A DNA stretch of 64,000 nucleotides from Chaunax sp. Z400 (GCA_037577475.1 CM075197.1:10030018-10094017); one strand, 5' to 3'; positions 11,831 through 25,189 are shown, counted from the first letter of the stretch. Made by a program: numbers and translations. Notes: a model not told the origin generated them from the sequence alone.

Positions 11831-11883
11831 CCATATAAGGGCATGTTGGTGAATACTGCGTCACATGGGAGGTTTTCTGGGAA
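11831..11883 (+). promoter_or_regulatory. junb 3'-flanking response module: CArG box, CRE-like site, STAT site
   Basis: Within 53 bases lie a perfect CArG box CCATATAAGG (11831-11840, SRF target), a CRE-like TGCGTCAC (11857-11864) and a perfect STAT palindrome TTCTGGGAA (11875-11883). A TTTCCT Ets-type core sits shortly upstream of the CArG box. From memory, mouse JunB has serum- and cAMP-response elements downstream of the gene, so this position fits a conserved downstream enhancer. The motifs are seen; the regulatory role is inferred. Confidence 0.6.
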
Positions 11884-12249
11884 CCTCTGCCCCGGTATCG
11901 CAAACTAGTTTCTTCTCCCTCCTTGTAACTGTATCGATAAGGCTTGAGAGTTTTATGAGGGTGGTGGAATTTCCTCCTCTTATTATGCAACTTCAGATGA
12001 ATCTGTCACATAAATGGAACAAAGTACAACCTTGGTATGAGGTTAATAGATGAACTGTCAGGAGGTTGGCAAAAACATTATTAATGGGGCTTTTGTGACC
12101 ATTTAAGACTAAATTTATAACATAACTAATTAAGTTAAGTAATTAACCAACTACAAATAAGTAACTTGTAACTTCTCTATTAATAAACACGACCTGTAAT
12201 ATATGGGTCGCCATAAACGAAACCACATTGAGCCACAAACACATTCTTA

Positions 12250-12600
12250 AGTCCGTTAGGGAGCAGCATGCCGCTGTCGCTCATGCGAGAAGACATAACT
12301 GAGGTGCCTGTATAATTGCGAGATTGCACACGAGAGGATGTGACAGTGGCTTCAGGAATGCCGGGGGCGTCTCAAGATGCCACGCCGCTTGGCAGAGCAG
12401 TGGGAGTGGGCGTCTGGAGCGCGCAGGGAGCATCTGTGTGGATGGATGGAGATGAGCGCGCTGCCAACAACAGCATTCTGTTGGGACGCGTCAGAGACCA
12501 AATATGTGCCGCACCAGGGGCTCAAATGATTGGATATAGGGGGAAAATCCCGCGTTGAGTAGATGTGAATGAGTCATTATGCTTTTATTCATGGGTCAGC
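12250..12600. promoter_or_regulatory. CpG-rich block with NF-kB-like and AP-1 sites, possible enhancer
   Basis: A GC- and CpG-rich stretch about 1.1-1.4 kb after the junb stop, with no convincing reading frame. It includes a GGGAAAATCCC kB-like site (12541-12551), a consensus AP-1 site TGAGTCA (12570-12576) and GGGCG-type boxes near 12410. AP-1 and NF-kB sites near junb would fit autoregulated immediate-early control. It could equally be an unannotated promoter. Confidence 0.35.
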
Positions 12601-13717
12601 AAACGTTTTCTTTGGCCTAGAAGCACAAAACAATGAAGGTAATGAGAATCTGGCGTAGGGAAGAGACAGAATGAGACTAACTGTCTTCGTTCTGACTTTT
12701 TGCGCTTTTGTTGCGCTCTTTGTTAAAAACCTTCATGCCTTTGCGACGACTGGCCTGGAGAGAAGTCGTGCACACGCGGGTATCAGGGGATTTCTGTCCT
12801 GTAAAAGCAGCCTATGACGTGCAAGTAAACATGACAGCCGGTCTGGACTGAAAAGTATCATTATCTTTCTCTCTACTCACGAAAACCACTTCAAAAGAGT
12901 CTCCGAGTGGAGGCTGCGGTGTAGAGCGCACTCTCACCTCAAGCTGTTTTGGAGAGGAAGGTTTTAACCTCTTTCATCTCTATTTAAATCGCCTAATTTC
13001 CATCAATAACAACTGCCCTATTATTTTGTTGCCGTGATCGTGGAAACAGTAGCACGCCTACACAAGTTCTCCCTTCATGTGACTTTTTGTTTTTTAACCA
13101 GAAACCTACATTTCAGGGAATATATTTTTAGCTCAGTGCCAGTTTTGCTCATTCGACAGTTTCAAATAGGCCTATCTATGACAAGAATCATCAACGGTTA
13201 CGCGGACTGAAGGAGCGAAATGTTTCATCTCCCATCAAACATTCATGAATATGTATGAAATGTCATCAAACTCTGAACACCTCTCCCGCACTCACACGCA
13301 TCACACTGTAATGATCACGCAAGAGCAGCTCTTAGTCAAAGGAACACTTTAAAATATCACCACGCCGTCTGCATTTACGCACACAGCAGGCCTACATATT
13401 AAAAAGCGCGCACATAGTTAAAAAACAAGCCAATTGAAGCTGTACCGGCTCTCCACACGCCTCGGCCCACAACCTACACCGAGTGTCTGTGGGAACATCT
13501 GTGATGCGAACCGGTGACGTATGAAGAGCTCTGGGTGGGTTTGACTTTCCTCTCCACGAGCCCCCTCCCACAAACACATAGGCCTGATTCTCTCACACAT
13601 TCTCTCCCCTGTCTTCTGTTATCTTCTCGAGAAGCATGAATATTCCTCCCACCTTGACCATCTGAGGTTCTTACAGAAATCACAAGTTGTCTTAGACGGA
13701 TAGCAGAGAGCTGGTTC

Positions 13718-13830
13718 TAAGATAAGATAAGATAAGATAAGATATCCCTTTATTAGTCCCACAGTGGGGGAATTTACAATATTGCAGCAGCACAGTGTAC
13801 AAAAACACAGCAGGAGGAGGGGAAATAACA
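13718..13830 (-). mobile_element. LINE 3' tail with (GATAA)n array
   Basis: (TAAGA)n at 13718-13743 is followed by TATCCCTTTATTAGTCCCACAGTGGGG, a typical 3' terminus of a fish LINE inserted on the - strand. No coding part remains. Confidence 0.6.
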
Positions 13831-14360
13831 GCAGGAAGGGGGGGGGGGGATTTTGTTCTTCATCAGACCTTGTGTGAGGAAAGTTTACTGCAGTCATAAA
13901 AACATTTGAACCATAAAATGTGTGTTTCCCAAATGGTGACGTCGATATTAAGGTCATGTGTTTTCACCTTGAACGTGGACAAGTGTGTTAAATCTATAAT
14001 GAGGTGAAAGATTATAATAATCTGTTGAGAAAATCAGATTATTCTGATTAGATCATCACCAGCTGTCTCATAAATTCAGCACTATGTCATAGTCATGTAC
14101 CTGTAGCGTTAACAGAGTTGGCATTTATTGAGTTATGGTCACATTATAGTACAGGTTGGTATATTACCGCCACAGTGTGGCTCAGAAACCAGCAGTGTAG
14201 TTTTGATGGTTTTGATGAGTGCATATTGCCACCTAGTGGACAAAAATTAGAACTACAACTTTAGTTCCACTGTAAAAGGCTCCATTTGTTACGGACATGA
14301 TGGCACTAAGAAACAATTTATCCTCTAGTGAAGGACAAAGGCTCGTCCTAAATTAAGTTA

Positions 14361-14586
14361 CAGTTGAAGGAAAAATTATTCAACCCCATTGTATATTAAG
14401 TTTATTGGCAAAATATACGATTAATCAGCTGTTTGCAATAAACAAATCACACAAGAACAGTTTAAATAGCTCAACACAACAGATAGTTTGCGTTTTTCAC
14501 AAATATAACACGAGATTCTCCTTTTACTGACTACTGCAGTCTCAAAATGATTCAGCACCTTAATGACAAACATCTCTAGTACTTTA
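14361..14586 (-). mobile_element. end fragment of the same Tc1-like family
   Basis: CAGTTGAAGGAAAAATTATTCAACCC and the following 220 bases (ATCAGCTGTTTGCAATAA, AAATCACACAAGAACAGTTTAAATAGCTCAA, GACAAACATCTCTAGT) align by eye with 57070-57280. The fragment stops before the transposase part and abuts another repeat at about 14590. Confidence 0.75.
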
Positions 14587-14591
14587 GCTTC

Positions 14592-14769
14592 CTGGATCCA
14601 CCCTTTTACCTGGATGTGCACCAAAATTTAATGGGGTCTATTCTGGACCAAGACCCATCCTCCCACCAAGTTTCATATAAATCTGTTATGTAGCTTTTAT
14701 GTAATCCTGCTGGCAAACCAATAAATAAATGGACACAGGTGAAAACAGAACCTCCTTGGTGGAGGTATT
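14592..14769 (-). repeat. dispersed fish repeat, copy 4
   Basis: Reverse-oriented, truncated copy containing TAATGGGGTCTATTCTGGACC, CCACCAAGTTTCATATAAATC and the terminal ACCTCCTTGGTGGAGGTA. It abuts the Tc1-like fragment. Confidence 0.7.
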
Positions 14770-15800
14770 CATTAATAGGTAATAATTAATTTATTAAGGT
14801 TATTGATCAGGGTCAGGCTGGGCTACACCATCTTAAAGTCTTATACGTATCAATGGGGGTTACTGTGTAGCAGAGTCTTTTCCAAATCAAGGGTAAAATC
14901 AAAATATATTATTTATAATGCTGTGAAGGTATTACTTAAAAAAAATAAATAAAACATGTCCCAACCCCTTACCTTACTCTTATAACTTCTATACAGTCCA
15001 CTGTGTTGTATTTTCCATCTCGTATTAAGAATAATCTTGTATCCACAGATCGAATGAACAGAGACACCAACAGTCAGCCCTGGTAGATGTGTGTGTTTAA
15101 GAATAAGTGAGTGAATGACAGGCAGAGAAAAGCAAAGACAGAGAGTCTTTTTAAACTTTGAAGGTCAAATTTTGGCCTCGCAGGAACGAATGAAGAATAT
15201 TATCTCATCCATGTTACAATTAGTTTCAGAGTTGGCCTTGTAAAAAGTCTGGGATGGTGCTGAAACGAATTAAGAAGATAACCTCATCTAATTTATGTCA
15301 CCATTCGTCCTATCTCTGGTGCCCTCACATACGTGCATCAGCCTGAATGTGTGTGCCCTCTCTGTCCAGCTCAGTCATTTGCTGATGACTGTCACAGAGG
15401 ACACGTTATTAGCTTACATCATCATGTAGCATCAGTTCACTACAGAAATATCTTACAGACACATAACAGCGCTTCATCGTCTGTCCTTTTTTAAGTAAAA
15501 ATGTTATGTGGTGTGTGAATTTATCAACACTATCAACGGCTCCTTTTCATTTTCACCTGCAGAGGGCAGACATTGTTCCACTGAGAAACCTCTCCAGCAT
15601 CATTTATTAGTAAAATCCAAACATTAGTCACTTTTTATGCGACTAGAAAATGGCACATTGTGCTGACAACCTCAGTATTGTTGGTTATTCTAAGCAATAT
15701 TCATGAGACTCGGATGATGTCGTCTTGCTGTCTTTTCAGCTGCAAAGACTTAAATCCTTCCAAGGCCAACAGGCATTTATTATATACTTACATTATACAT

Positions 15801-15865
<65 letters not shown>

Positions 15866-18800
15866 GACCCAAATAGACTTTGACAGTGCTAAAATAAATG
15901 GATACCTATTTAAATTTAAGGGTATTTGAATTTCTCCCTTAAAGCAATAGTTGGGAATGGGTGAGACTGAGCAACTACTGTCAGTATGGGAAGGTAAACA
16001 CATTTTATTTATTATTCATTTATTTTCATTTTATTGTTTGACGATGTAAACTTGTGTTTTGAGGACCCCCTTGAAAAAGAGATGGTTTACAATGGTAAGT
16101 GTGTACATTTGTCATGCTGTGTCAGTAAATGACTGTGTGAGATGATATTGCATAGACAGTCTCTGCTCCCGTATTCAGGGGTTGATGCCATGTTTTGAGA
16201 TGCCAACACTGCAGTCAAATGTTTCTCAGCAAGTCAACATGCAGTGCACATCTTGGGGTGATGAATAGAGTATTTGGGCTTGATTTAATCAGTTTTGAAC
16301 CTAAAGAATATCAAAAATATGTTGTTATTTGGCTAATAATGTGCTTTATTTTGTTCATGAACTGGACATTACAAAATATAATTGGTAATATAAGAGAATA
16401 TAGTTAAGTATCAGTAGAGAGAAGAGGAAACACACTATCTGCAGTGAGTATGTGATGGGGTTTCTGATGCGTGGTGTTCCTTAGAGGAACTCTGTGCAAG
16501 GCTGTGCAACAGCAGGGGTTCAAAGAAAGGATTGCATTACAATGAAACTTAAGAGAAATGCACAAATCTTCTCTGTCACAAAAGTTTTCTTGTATTTCCA
16601 AACTTCTCTAACCTCCCATAAATGTGATTTGACTCAAATCTATCCCATATTTGTGTCAAGGAGGAATGTTGTGTCGTTGATCTTTACACAGAAACACTGA
16701 GTCACTTGTCACCACATGGTCATACAGTCTATGGGTGAAATGGAGAGTACATGAGAACTTCTAACAGAGAGATTAAAATAATTATTTAACAGTAAATAAA
16801 TAACTTTGTCAGCCAAATTCAACTGATCACATCTTAAATTATTAGCTAAAAGTTATGAATAAACTATTTAAGTTGAGGCAGTTGATGATTTGAGAAGGGA
16901 TGAGGAGGGATGCCATTCCCCATGTTAGCAAAATGCATCCTCTGGTTAACCTGCCTCCCTCCTCCATCCCATAATAACAAAGAAAATGAAGGAACAAATG
17001 TTTTGTTTTGTTTGAGTTGTATATGTTAGTCTAGTCTGCCTTACTCAGTGAGCCTTTATCTGACTCAAGTTTGTTAGAATCCATGGCCGCCACCAGGCCT
17101 CTGAAATATCAATAGCCTCACTTTGTAATTAAGCCTTTTTTCTCTCACTGTTGTCCTTCTGTCACTTTCAGTTTGCATCTATAGTTTTCTCTTAATGATA
17201 TAGTATAAATGCTGAATTCTCTGCTTGTTACTTGCTCTTCCCTTTTTGGTTTGGTGCTGTTTACGTCATGTCTCATTGTCCTACATGTGTTCTCTCCTCA
17301 TTTCAGGTGTTGTTGATTTGCACTGATGGAGAGAACAGCCAATAAAGGAGGGCAAGAATCCTGCCTCCCTCTGTCTCTTCCACCTCCTGGCCTGTGAAGC
17401 TGCATTCAGTCTGACGGCTGACTAAGAGTAGTCACAATTAACTTTTACCTTATGTTTGTTATTTTTCTGATGGGTCTGGTCGTCCTTGTTTTCGCGGCTT
17501 TATTTCCTGTTAGGTTAGAATGTTTTGTCTTGCTCAGGGTAGAGGGTTAGTGTCCAGTCTGACGGCCCTATGTGGGCGGTTCTGGGTGGCTACTCTTCTT
17601 TTGTTTATTGTGGCCGGCCCATCAGCCCTGTTTGTATTGTTCTCACCGTTATTTGGTTTTGATTATCTAGGTTAGTTGATTGTTTGGTTAGATCATGTTT
17701 TGTCGGACAAATTTAAGAATTTCCTTTTTGGCTAAACCCTGACTCATGTTGTATGCTGGTCCTCCTAATGGGGTAAAGATAAGACTGTACTAGGGGTCGT
17801 ATGATGGTCATGATGAAAAGTATGAACATGCTATGGAAGAGTGAGAGGAGCATTGAGACAACCTGCTACCTGCAGCACTCTTTTAATATTCATATAATAT
17901 TTCTATGACCACTCAGTATTATCAGTGCTCCTGACAATACACCCCCCCCCCCCACACACACACACACTAAAAAAAAATACTCCACCTGTAGTTTTTATTA
18001 TAGATGATTGGTGTAACCGAGAAAAGGAGCAGAAAATGTGACAGAGGAAATGAACCTGCACCACGCTCATATATGACAGTTACATAGTTCCTTAAAACAT
18101 GGTTTGCGTCAACAAAAGGCTGTATTAAAACGCTTTGTCATCATCCATTAAAATCAGGCATCCACAAAACAGGTATTTAGCCCAATACTGGTTCTGTTAG
18201 ATAAAAATTATGATCACAATTATTTTATGAAGAATGGGTGGTAGTGGTGCTACTATCGGGCCATAGCACCTGTTAAAATGAATGGAAAAAAAGACAAAAC
18301 GTTGTCGTAATTTAATGGATGAACAGTTTAAATGGTTTGCCAGAAGTAACCAACAAGCATTTTGAAAATAGTCTGTTGAAAGTGAGATGGAAGATTCCTC
18401 TATTGTGATGTCGTTACTCAGCTGGAGACCATTTCTTTGTGGGATATAATTGTACGAGACATTAGCCCCTTTTATGCAGCCTGTTGAAGGAGGGGCAGTT
18501 GTTTCTTTATTGCTCCTCACTGTTCTGTTCTGTATAAACGTTGCAAAGTCAAAATGTCTTGGTCTTGGCTGATGTTGTTTTTGCCATGTTATTTATTTAT
18601 TTATTTTACAAAGTGCTGCTCGATGCATAGGTAAAAAGTCACACTAGACACCGACGCTGCTGTGTTGTGTATCAGGCCTCTTATTTAAAATCATACAATG
18701 GAGCGGCGTTGGTTTGTTCAGTATAAATAAACACAGGCGCTGTAGAAAAAGGGTCTTCGGTGTGGCTATATATTTGGTTCTTGGCAGGCAGAGAGGTATC

Positions 18801-19260
18801 AACACAGGCCATTTGCATAATGAGTGTCATGGTCCTTTCTTGTTTCTGATTGGTGCAATTTCAGATGTTGAAATTTCCCCTTGTTACAATTGACCCCTGT
18901 GTCCCGTACTTGGCCAAAAGTAATAAACAGTTTAATGGTTGAAGCATAAATGCAAATTTGACCAAACTGGCCATAACATTGAAAATTTCATTCTCTTAAA
19001 AAAAAAAATTACACCTTCATTCAAAGTCAATAACATCCAACTATTTAAAGGATATTTAGGTGCTCATTTGACTTCATGTGCTAGTGCTCTGAGGGTATGG
19101 GAGATATAAAAGACTTTATTACACTCTGCTGTCTTATATTGTAGGATATTGTATAATGTGTGATCGTACTTGGGGATTTATTGATAAAATAAAGGGCTTG
19201 AGTGCAAAGTACAGCCAGAACAACAACGACAGGTTCAGGATGGCTTTAAGAAACATTGAT
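14770..19260. other. junb to rtbdn intergenic region
   Basis: AT-rich, with a (TA)n array, a C-run/CA tract at 17941-17967 and possible LTR-like sequence at about 17250-17800 (pyrimidine-rich, low confidence). No PRDX2- or RNASEH2A-like coding sequence was seen. Confidence 0.5.
15808..15861. repeat. (TA)n microsatellite
   Basis: About 27 TA units. Such tracts are prone to cruciform formation and assembly error. Confidence 0.95.
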
Positions 19261-19266
19261 TTTATT
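19261..19266 (-). terminator. rtbdn: candidate poly(A) signal of rtbdn
   Basis: TTTATT on the + strand (AATAAA on the - strand) is the first perfect hexamer seen downstream of the rtbdn stop at 20182. It would give a 3' UTR of about 0.9 kb. Confidence 0.4.
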
Positions 19267-20181
19267 GAGAACATAAAGCACAGAAACACCCATTTCAGCG
19301 AACGTACCATAAATCTGACAAATCAGCTTCCTTTTTTTTCTTTTTACAAAACATTTACATGTAATAGTGACTCACTCTAAAATACATGACATTATTATAA
19401 AGGAAATATCCACAGTATGATGCTCAAACTGGAACAGCCATAGTGGTGGACTATGTTTCTGTTTCTGTTAAATCTTCCCTCAGGTATGAAGCGTATCTCT
19501 TCATGGTCATAATCATACCAGATCCCTAACGTTCCGGTCAGCCGTCTGTTAGAAAGCCTGAGTTATATTCATTACCATCGTTACTCTGCGTGACCTTCTC
19601 CACTATATCATACACCTTATGATGTGTAGGCTACACAATACGGCATCACAACAGTAAGATCTGCATGTAACAACGCACAAATGCACAGATTAAAGTCATC
19701 TAGATGATTGAAAACAGCAGCAGGTAGTGAAGCACTAATGCAGGTACAGCATGTGTTTAATACTGTCATGTACATTCCTGTGGTTAATGATGGCATGTTT
19801 GATTCATGCACAAATACGGTAGGACATTTCTAAGACTAATAATGTCAGTGATGTGTTTTACTGAGCCGTACAAAGCCAATAAAATACCTTGTAAGACTTG
19901 GAAAAAGATCGTTATTAAAAAACCTGCTGTTTAGATTGTTCAAATAACTGATCAGGTATTTATAGGAGTGTTACAACCGTGTCTTTATCTATATATTATA
20001 ACAGATATAGTATTATTCAAGATCCTAGAGGCTATGTATAGATTGTGATGATAATGATAACGAGAGCTTACATTTGTGCGGTAAGACTAGTTACATGAGC
20101 AAGGTTACGACTCCATTTCAGGAGATGTTGGTTATTAGACTATAGACAGTTATCACTAAACACACTGCTGTCTATCACTCC

Positions 20182-20529
20182 CTACAGGCCGCTCCCGCTC
20201 CCCTCCACGTCGTCCACTATGACGGAGCGTTTACGCAGCACAGAGTTGCCCCTCTTGCTGCTCCCGGCCTGCAGGGGCAGCTTGGCGTGGCAAGGGGCCC
20301 GGTACTGAGGCAGGCCAGCCTTGGTGGTGTCCAGCTCCTCTGGGTCATCCTGCTGGGCTCTGAGGGCGGAGATCACATCCTTGTCCGAGGCGCTGAGAGT
20401 CAGGCAACCGCATGGGCGACCGCTGTCACCATCCGCTCCGACGTCTCCCGCCTCCTCCAGTTCATCCTCCACTGTCATGAAGGCGTCCCCCCACAGGCTC
20501 TCACAGAGATCCCGGCCATGCTGGTACAT
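20182..20529 (-). CDS. rtbdn: rtbdn last coding exon (C-terminal tail, stop)
   Basis: Begins directly with MYQHGRDLCESLWGDAF, matching human DGTDLCRSALGHAL, and continues through the PCGC cysteines. The following roughly 70-residue polar tail ends EGSGSGL and a TAG stop. The acceptor AG (20531-20530) is preceded by a (TG)12 tract on this strand instead of an ordinary pyrimidine tract. The tail has no hydrophobic C-terminal segment, so the protein is predicted to be secreted rather than GPI-anchored. Confidence 0.88.
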   Translation of the reverse strand: MYQHGRDLCESLWGDAFMTVEDELEEAGDVGADGDSGRPCGCLTLSASDKDVISALRAQQDDPEELDTTKAGLPQYRAPCHAKLPLQAGSSKRGNSVLRKRSVIVDDVEGSGSGL

Positions 20530-23500
20530 CTACATGTGCACACACACACACACACACACACAACATATTTAGAGGAAGTTAAATTTATTGGTATCAATGT
20601 GGTATCAAACCACAATTTAAAAATATAAATTCTATTAAATCTATTATAATTAAATCAAAATACGCAAATATTACCAGCAAAAAGCACTCATTGTACAGAA
20701 TGGTCCCTCTCAGCACATTAAATGATGGAGATCCTGAAAGATTAAATACTTATAAATTATATCCACCAGATAATAAATAATGACTTTGTACAACTCCAAC
20801 CAGAGTGTTTCTAGTCATGACATGAATAAGAACATTTTTCCACTCTGATATCTTATTTTGAAGTAAATGCCCACTCTTTGCAAGGCTTCTCTGCAACATT
20901 CATAAAGTGTAGCCTTTCACTTTCTAAGCATCCATTGGAATAATTGATTTCGGCCTTTCAGTGCAGCGCCGACCTTGAAAACAAACACCCTGTGCCAGGT
21001 GTTAGAGCGGGCTGCAAGCACCTGGCAGCTGCTCTCCAAAGAGGCTTTTGTTCGCCTCTCTTGCTCGCCTCACCTTGTCTCCACCGGCCTTGAAAGCAAA
21101 TTACAGCGAGAGACAAGATTTCCAGGCTCTCGTGCTGACAGACTTCATCACAGCCATTCTCCATACAGCCTGGTCACTCCCTATCAACTCCATTGTACCG
21201 AAATCAACTGCAATTCACCTAGAGGGCGCTCTAGAAGGAGTCCTAAATGAACGGGAGTGAAAGGAGCTAAACTTAATTATTTTCACCTCCTTCTAGACCA
21301 AAATGCCCAAATTTTATTTTAGTTTGTGCAAATATACTGTAGTATTGATTATATATCAGAAGTAATGTTTTTTTTCGTTTTTTCTTAGAAGGAAGGCGAT
21401 TTTGCCCTCAAACCGCTAGCATTCTGCTAATGAATGCTGATTGGTCAGTTAAGGATTTACTACTAATTGTGACCCCACACCCTTCCTCAAAGAGTCCCAG
21501 AGTCTACAGACATTTTTGAAATGAAATCGAATGAACATCTAAAGGAGGACCAGGAGGACCTTGGTTTCTGACAGTCAAATGCAGATCTTGTTAATGTAAT
21601 AGCAGAGATGTTCCACTGACCATTAATGCCTTAAAGTGTCTTGTGGTGCTACCAGAGTGCTACCAATGCTGCTACTTAAATAACAATATTTCACAACAAT
21701 TGAAGCAGCAAAAAAAAATATCTAATGCCCTTATATGTATTGTATCAACCCACTATATGGCCCTCGAGGTGAATTGCAGCCGATTTGGTACAACAGAGTT
21801 AAAAGGGAGTGAACAGGCTGTAGTTAGAATGGCTGTGACCACTCTCATGACGGAATGACGATTCCGTCAAACCTCAAAGAACAGGAGGACAGGTCTAAAC
21901 TAATTGGAAAGGTCACATCCAGCACCTTCAGTGAATTCATTACAGTGTTCAGTCTTTACAGAGTTACAGTCTGACAAAAGGCTCCAATTACTGCAGACAT
22001 GAGCTTTATGTTTTTCTGGAGCGTGATAAATCACACTCCTCTTCAACAAGACACAAATATGCGGATTAAAAGGAATTTTGCGCAATGCTGCAAAAAAGCA
22101 AAACAAATCCCAATTCAACATGGAGGCTGTTTAACCATATGTGGTGGAGACGGAGACACTTTGAGGTGGTTGGAGAAGCTAATTAGTCAAGTTTCAGTGA
22201 CACACATGCTGAGCTTCTCTGTGTTTAAGCTCCCATTCTCTCTCTAGTGACGGCCACATAACCGGTCATTAAGATGTGCTGCCAAGTCTCTCTCCTAGCT
22301 CATTTAGTTTAAGTCCCACTCCATCCTTGGCTTTGTATCGTTTTCTCCTCCTGCTTATTGCTACTCTCACTGTTTGTGTATCTCTCTATTACTCTTCCTG
22401 TTCCTCTGTAGCACACCCCCACCCCGACGTCTGCTCCCTTTCATCCTCCTGCCTGTTGGGGATTAAGACTAAGTCACACAGGGTGCTCAGGGAAGAAAAA
22501 GCTGTAATATGTTTACCATGCTAGAAGGACAAAGAGGATGACGCCTATTTCTCCACACTGCATGTACTGTCTGTCTGACACCTAGGTCTTATCGCTGCGA
22601 CCCCACAACACACAGACACACACATACAGAGAGAGAGGAGAGAGAGAACATGTCCTTCCCCAGGCACACATGCTTTGCTGCCAAAGCTAATTCAGTCCAA
22701 GCACAAGTGGCTTCAGACAACATGGTGTGATCGAACAAGTGAGATACTGAAATTTCCTGGGGCTCCATCCTGTCCTTCCCTTCCTTATCTTATTCAATTC
22801 TGCCCTTCTCCATACAAAAAACCCCCATGACATTACCCCTGGTGGGAAAAGGAAAAGAAAAGAGAGAGGATTTACATCAGTGAACTGGTTGACAAAAGAT
22901 TTTTTTCTTTCCTTCTCAGTAATTATGTTCACTGTGATCATGATCAGAATTAGAAGGACATAGATTTAATTATCCATGTAGCTGAATAGAAATGATCAGT
23001 AATGATTCTTAAACAGTTGCACATTATGAATTACTCTCAGGGCAGAATTCGAGGGATTTTATGATATGTCTAAACAAAATCTAAACAGGAGAGTTGATTA
23101 TTTCTAAGCTAAAAATGTGAGATAACAACCAGCAAATTACAGTAATTAAATTGTAATAGCAAACAAACTGCATGTATTCACGACACTCTCTGTCTATGCT
23201 CAGCCATCCACACACCAATTCGGAACAATTCGGTCTTCAGTATTTTAGCCAAGGTCACTTTGACATGCAGAGGGGATTGAAACAGCAACCCTCTGATTAC
23301 CCAACCCGCTGTACCTCCTACCCCATTTATCATTAATATATCTATCAATGGAATAGTTAGAAGGTAATTATTGCAAGGACAAATATGTACGAAGAGGAGA
23401 AGACTAGAGGTTAGGGTTACAGCATTTATTTTAGAAATAAAACTCAGAAACTTGGCTTAAATTGTTATATAATTGGGCTGAGCCTAGAAATATAGGCTTC

Positions 23501-24982
23501 ATCTTTACAGCTTTTGGAAAAGTTATTGATATGTTTTCAAAAATGAGGATGAAGTCATATAAATGGTTGGTTGTAACTTTTATATCCTGTCACTTTATCA
23601 GATCACAGCTGGATGATGTTCATTAACCAACAAGCTTTACTAAATGGGGGGGGGGGGGGGGGGGGCTATTCATGAATTCACCAGGGGACATGTCGATCTT
23701 CTCTTTTCCACAACTTAAAAAAAAAGAATATTAAATGTCAGCCTTCATTTATAGTTAACATGTGTGAGAAGAATTCCTAATCACTGTGTAAATCACTGTA
23801 AATTAAAGTCTTCACCCTGTTCAGTGTACTTACAGTGTGGTAACATCTAGATGGGCTCTAAAACAAAGTCTTTTGTTCATTTGTTTTCAAGGTTAAACAG
23901 CTACAAAAGGACTAAACCTGTAGGTCTGCTTTACACAGCCTGTAATTATCCATTACATGCTGGGTAATTTAGAAGATACTTCGTGTATTTTATTTTTGCA
24001 TCCCCCACTAAATGAAAGCTTGTTTTCCTTCTATTCTTAGAACGTTTCCCTTGCAGCTAAAGATAAGTACCCAATGAATATTTCACTGCTATGCTGTATG
24101 TACACATTATCCACTCTGTAATTTACAGGCTGCTATCGGAACCAGGAGATATTCTGTGAAGCCACGTGGTGATGTGGTCATTTTCCCTTCCTCAGACCAC
24201 AGCACAGACGTGGCTCTGCAGATTTAACCTCATTCCCACAAACTCTGGAGCAGAAAGAGTGTTTAATGCTGGGATAAATCAGAGATGGCTGGCAAATAAT
24301 CTAACCCGTGAGTACAAAGAGAGAGTGAGACACTCTCTCCGTGCCAGGGGGATTTTTTGCATGAAGTGGATCTGTGTGTGTGTGTGTGTCTACCTATATG
24401 TGTGCCTATAAATGCATCAGCTCATTGCTATGCAAATTGACTTCTACTGCAGCAAGCATTTACAAATCCTGACTGTGTCTGTGTATATTTATTCTACACA
24501 CAGCCGCACACACACACACACTAATGTTTCTATCCAGTGGGTGAACTTTTCAGGAGCTGGAAGAAACACCGTTAATGATTTTGAAAAGGTTTAGGAAAGA
24601 TTTTTTCACTCCATAATGAATATTGTATCATTTCACATTAGAGCTGATGACAGCTTTTTTCTTTCCCTTTTCATGACATGATATGTCTGTGCATGTTTGT
24701 AGTTGTGCTTTCCTGTGCAGCATGAATCAGCCCTGAGGTGGACTGAAGCTCTGTGAGCTCAGATCACTCTCTGCTCCACGAGGAGAGATGGGAGATTTTG
24801 GACCGGGTACTGATTTTGCATTCAGGAGCTGTTTAAAAGACAGTTTTGAGAGCTACTTAAATTTACTGGAGCCTATTTTGTGCCATTAGTGGTGCCTCGG
24901 ATAAAAGTGGGCCAATACAAGCACACAAAACACCAAGCGCTTTTATTGGTGTCCCTCGCTCTCCCTCTCCCTGTGAGACACA

Positions 24983-25055
<73 letters not shown>

Positions 25056-25146
25056 AGACATGAAAAGAGTAAAAAGAGATAAAGGAGAAGAGAAAAAAGC
25101 ACAACAGGAGGGGGAAAGACACACAAACAGTTACAGACAGACAGAC

Positions 25147-25189
<43 letters not shown>

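Noticed and set aside
17250..17800. Pyrimidine-rich stretch possibly a second LTR
   Set aside because: Wording recalls fish LTRs but I could not place TG...CA ends or a partner, so it is only mentioned in the intergenic entry.
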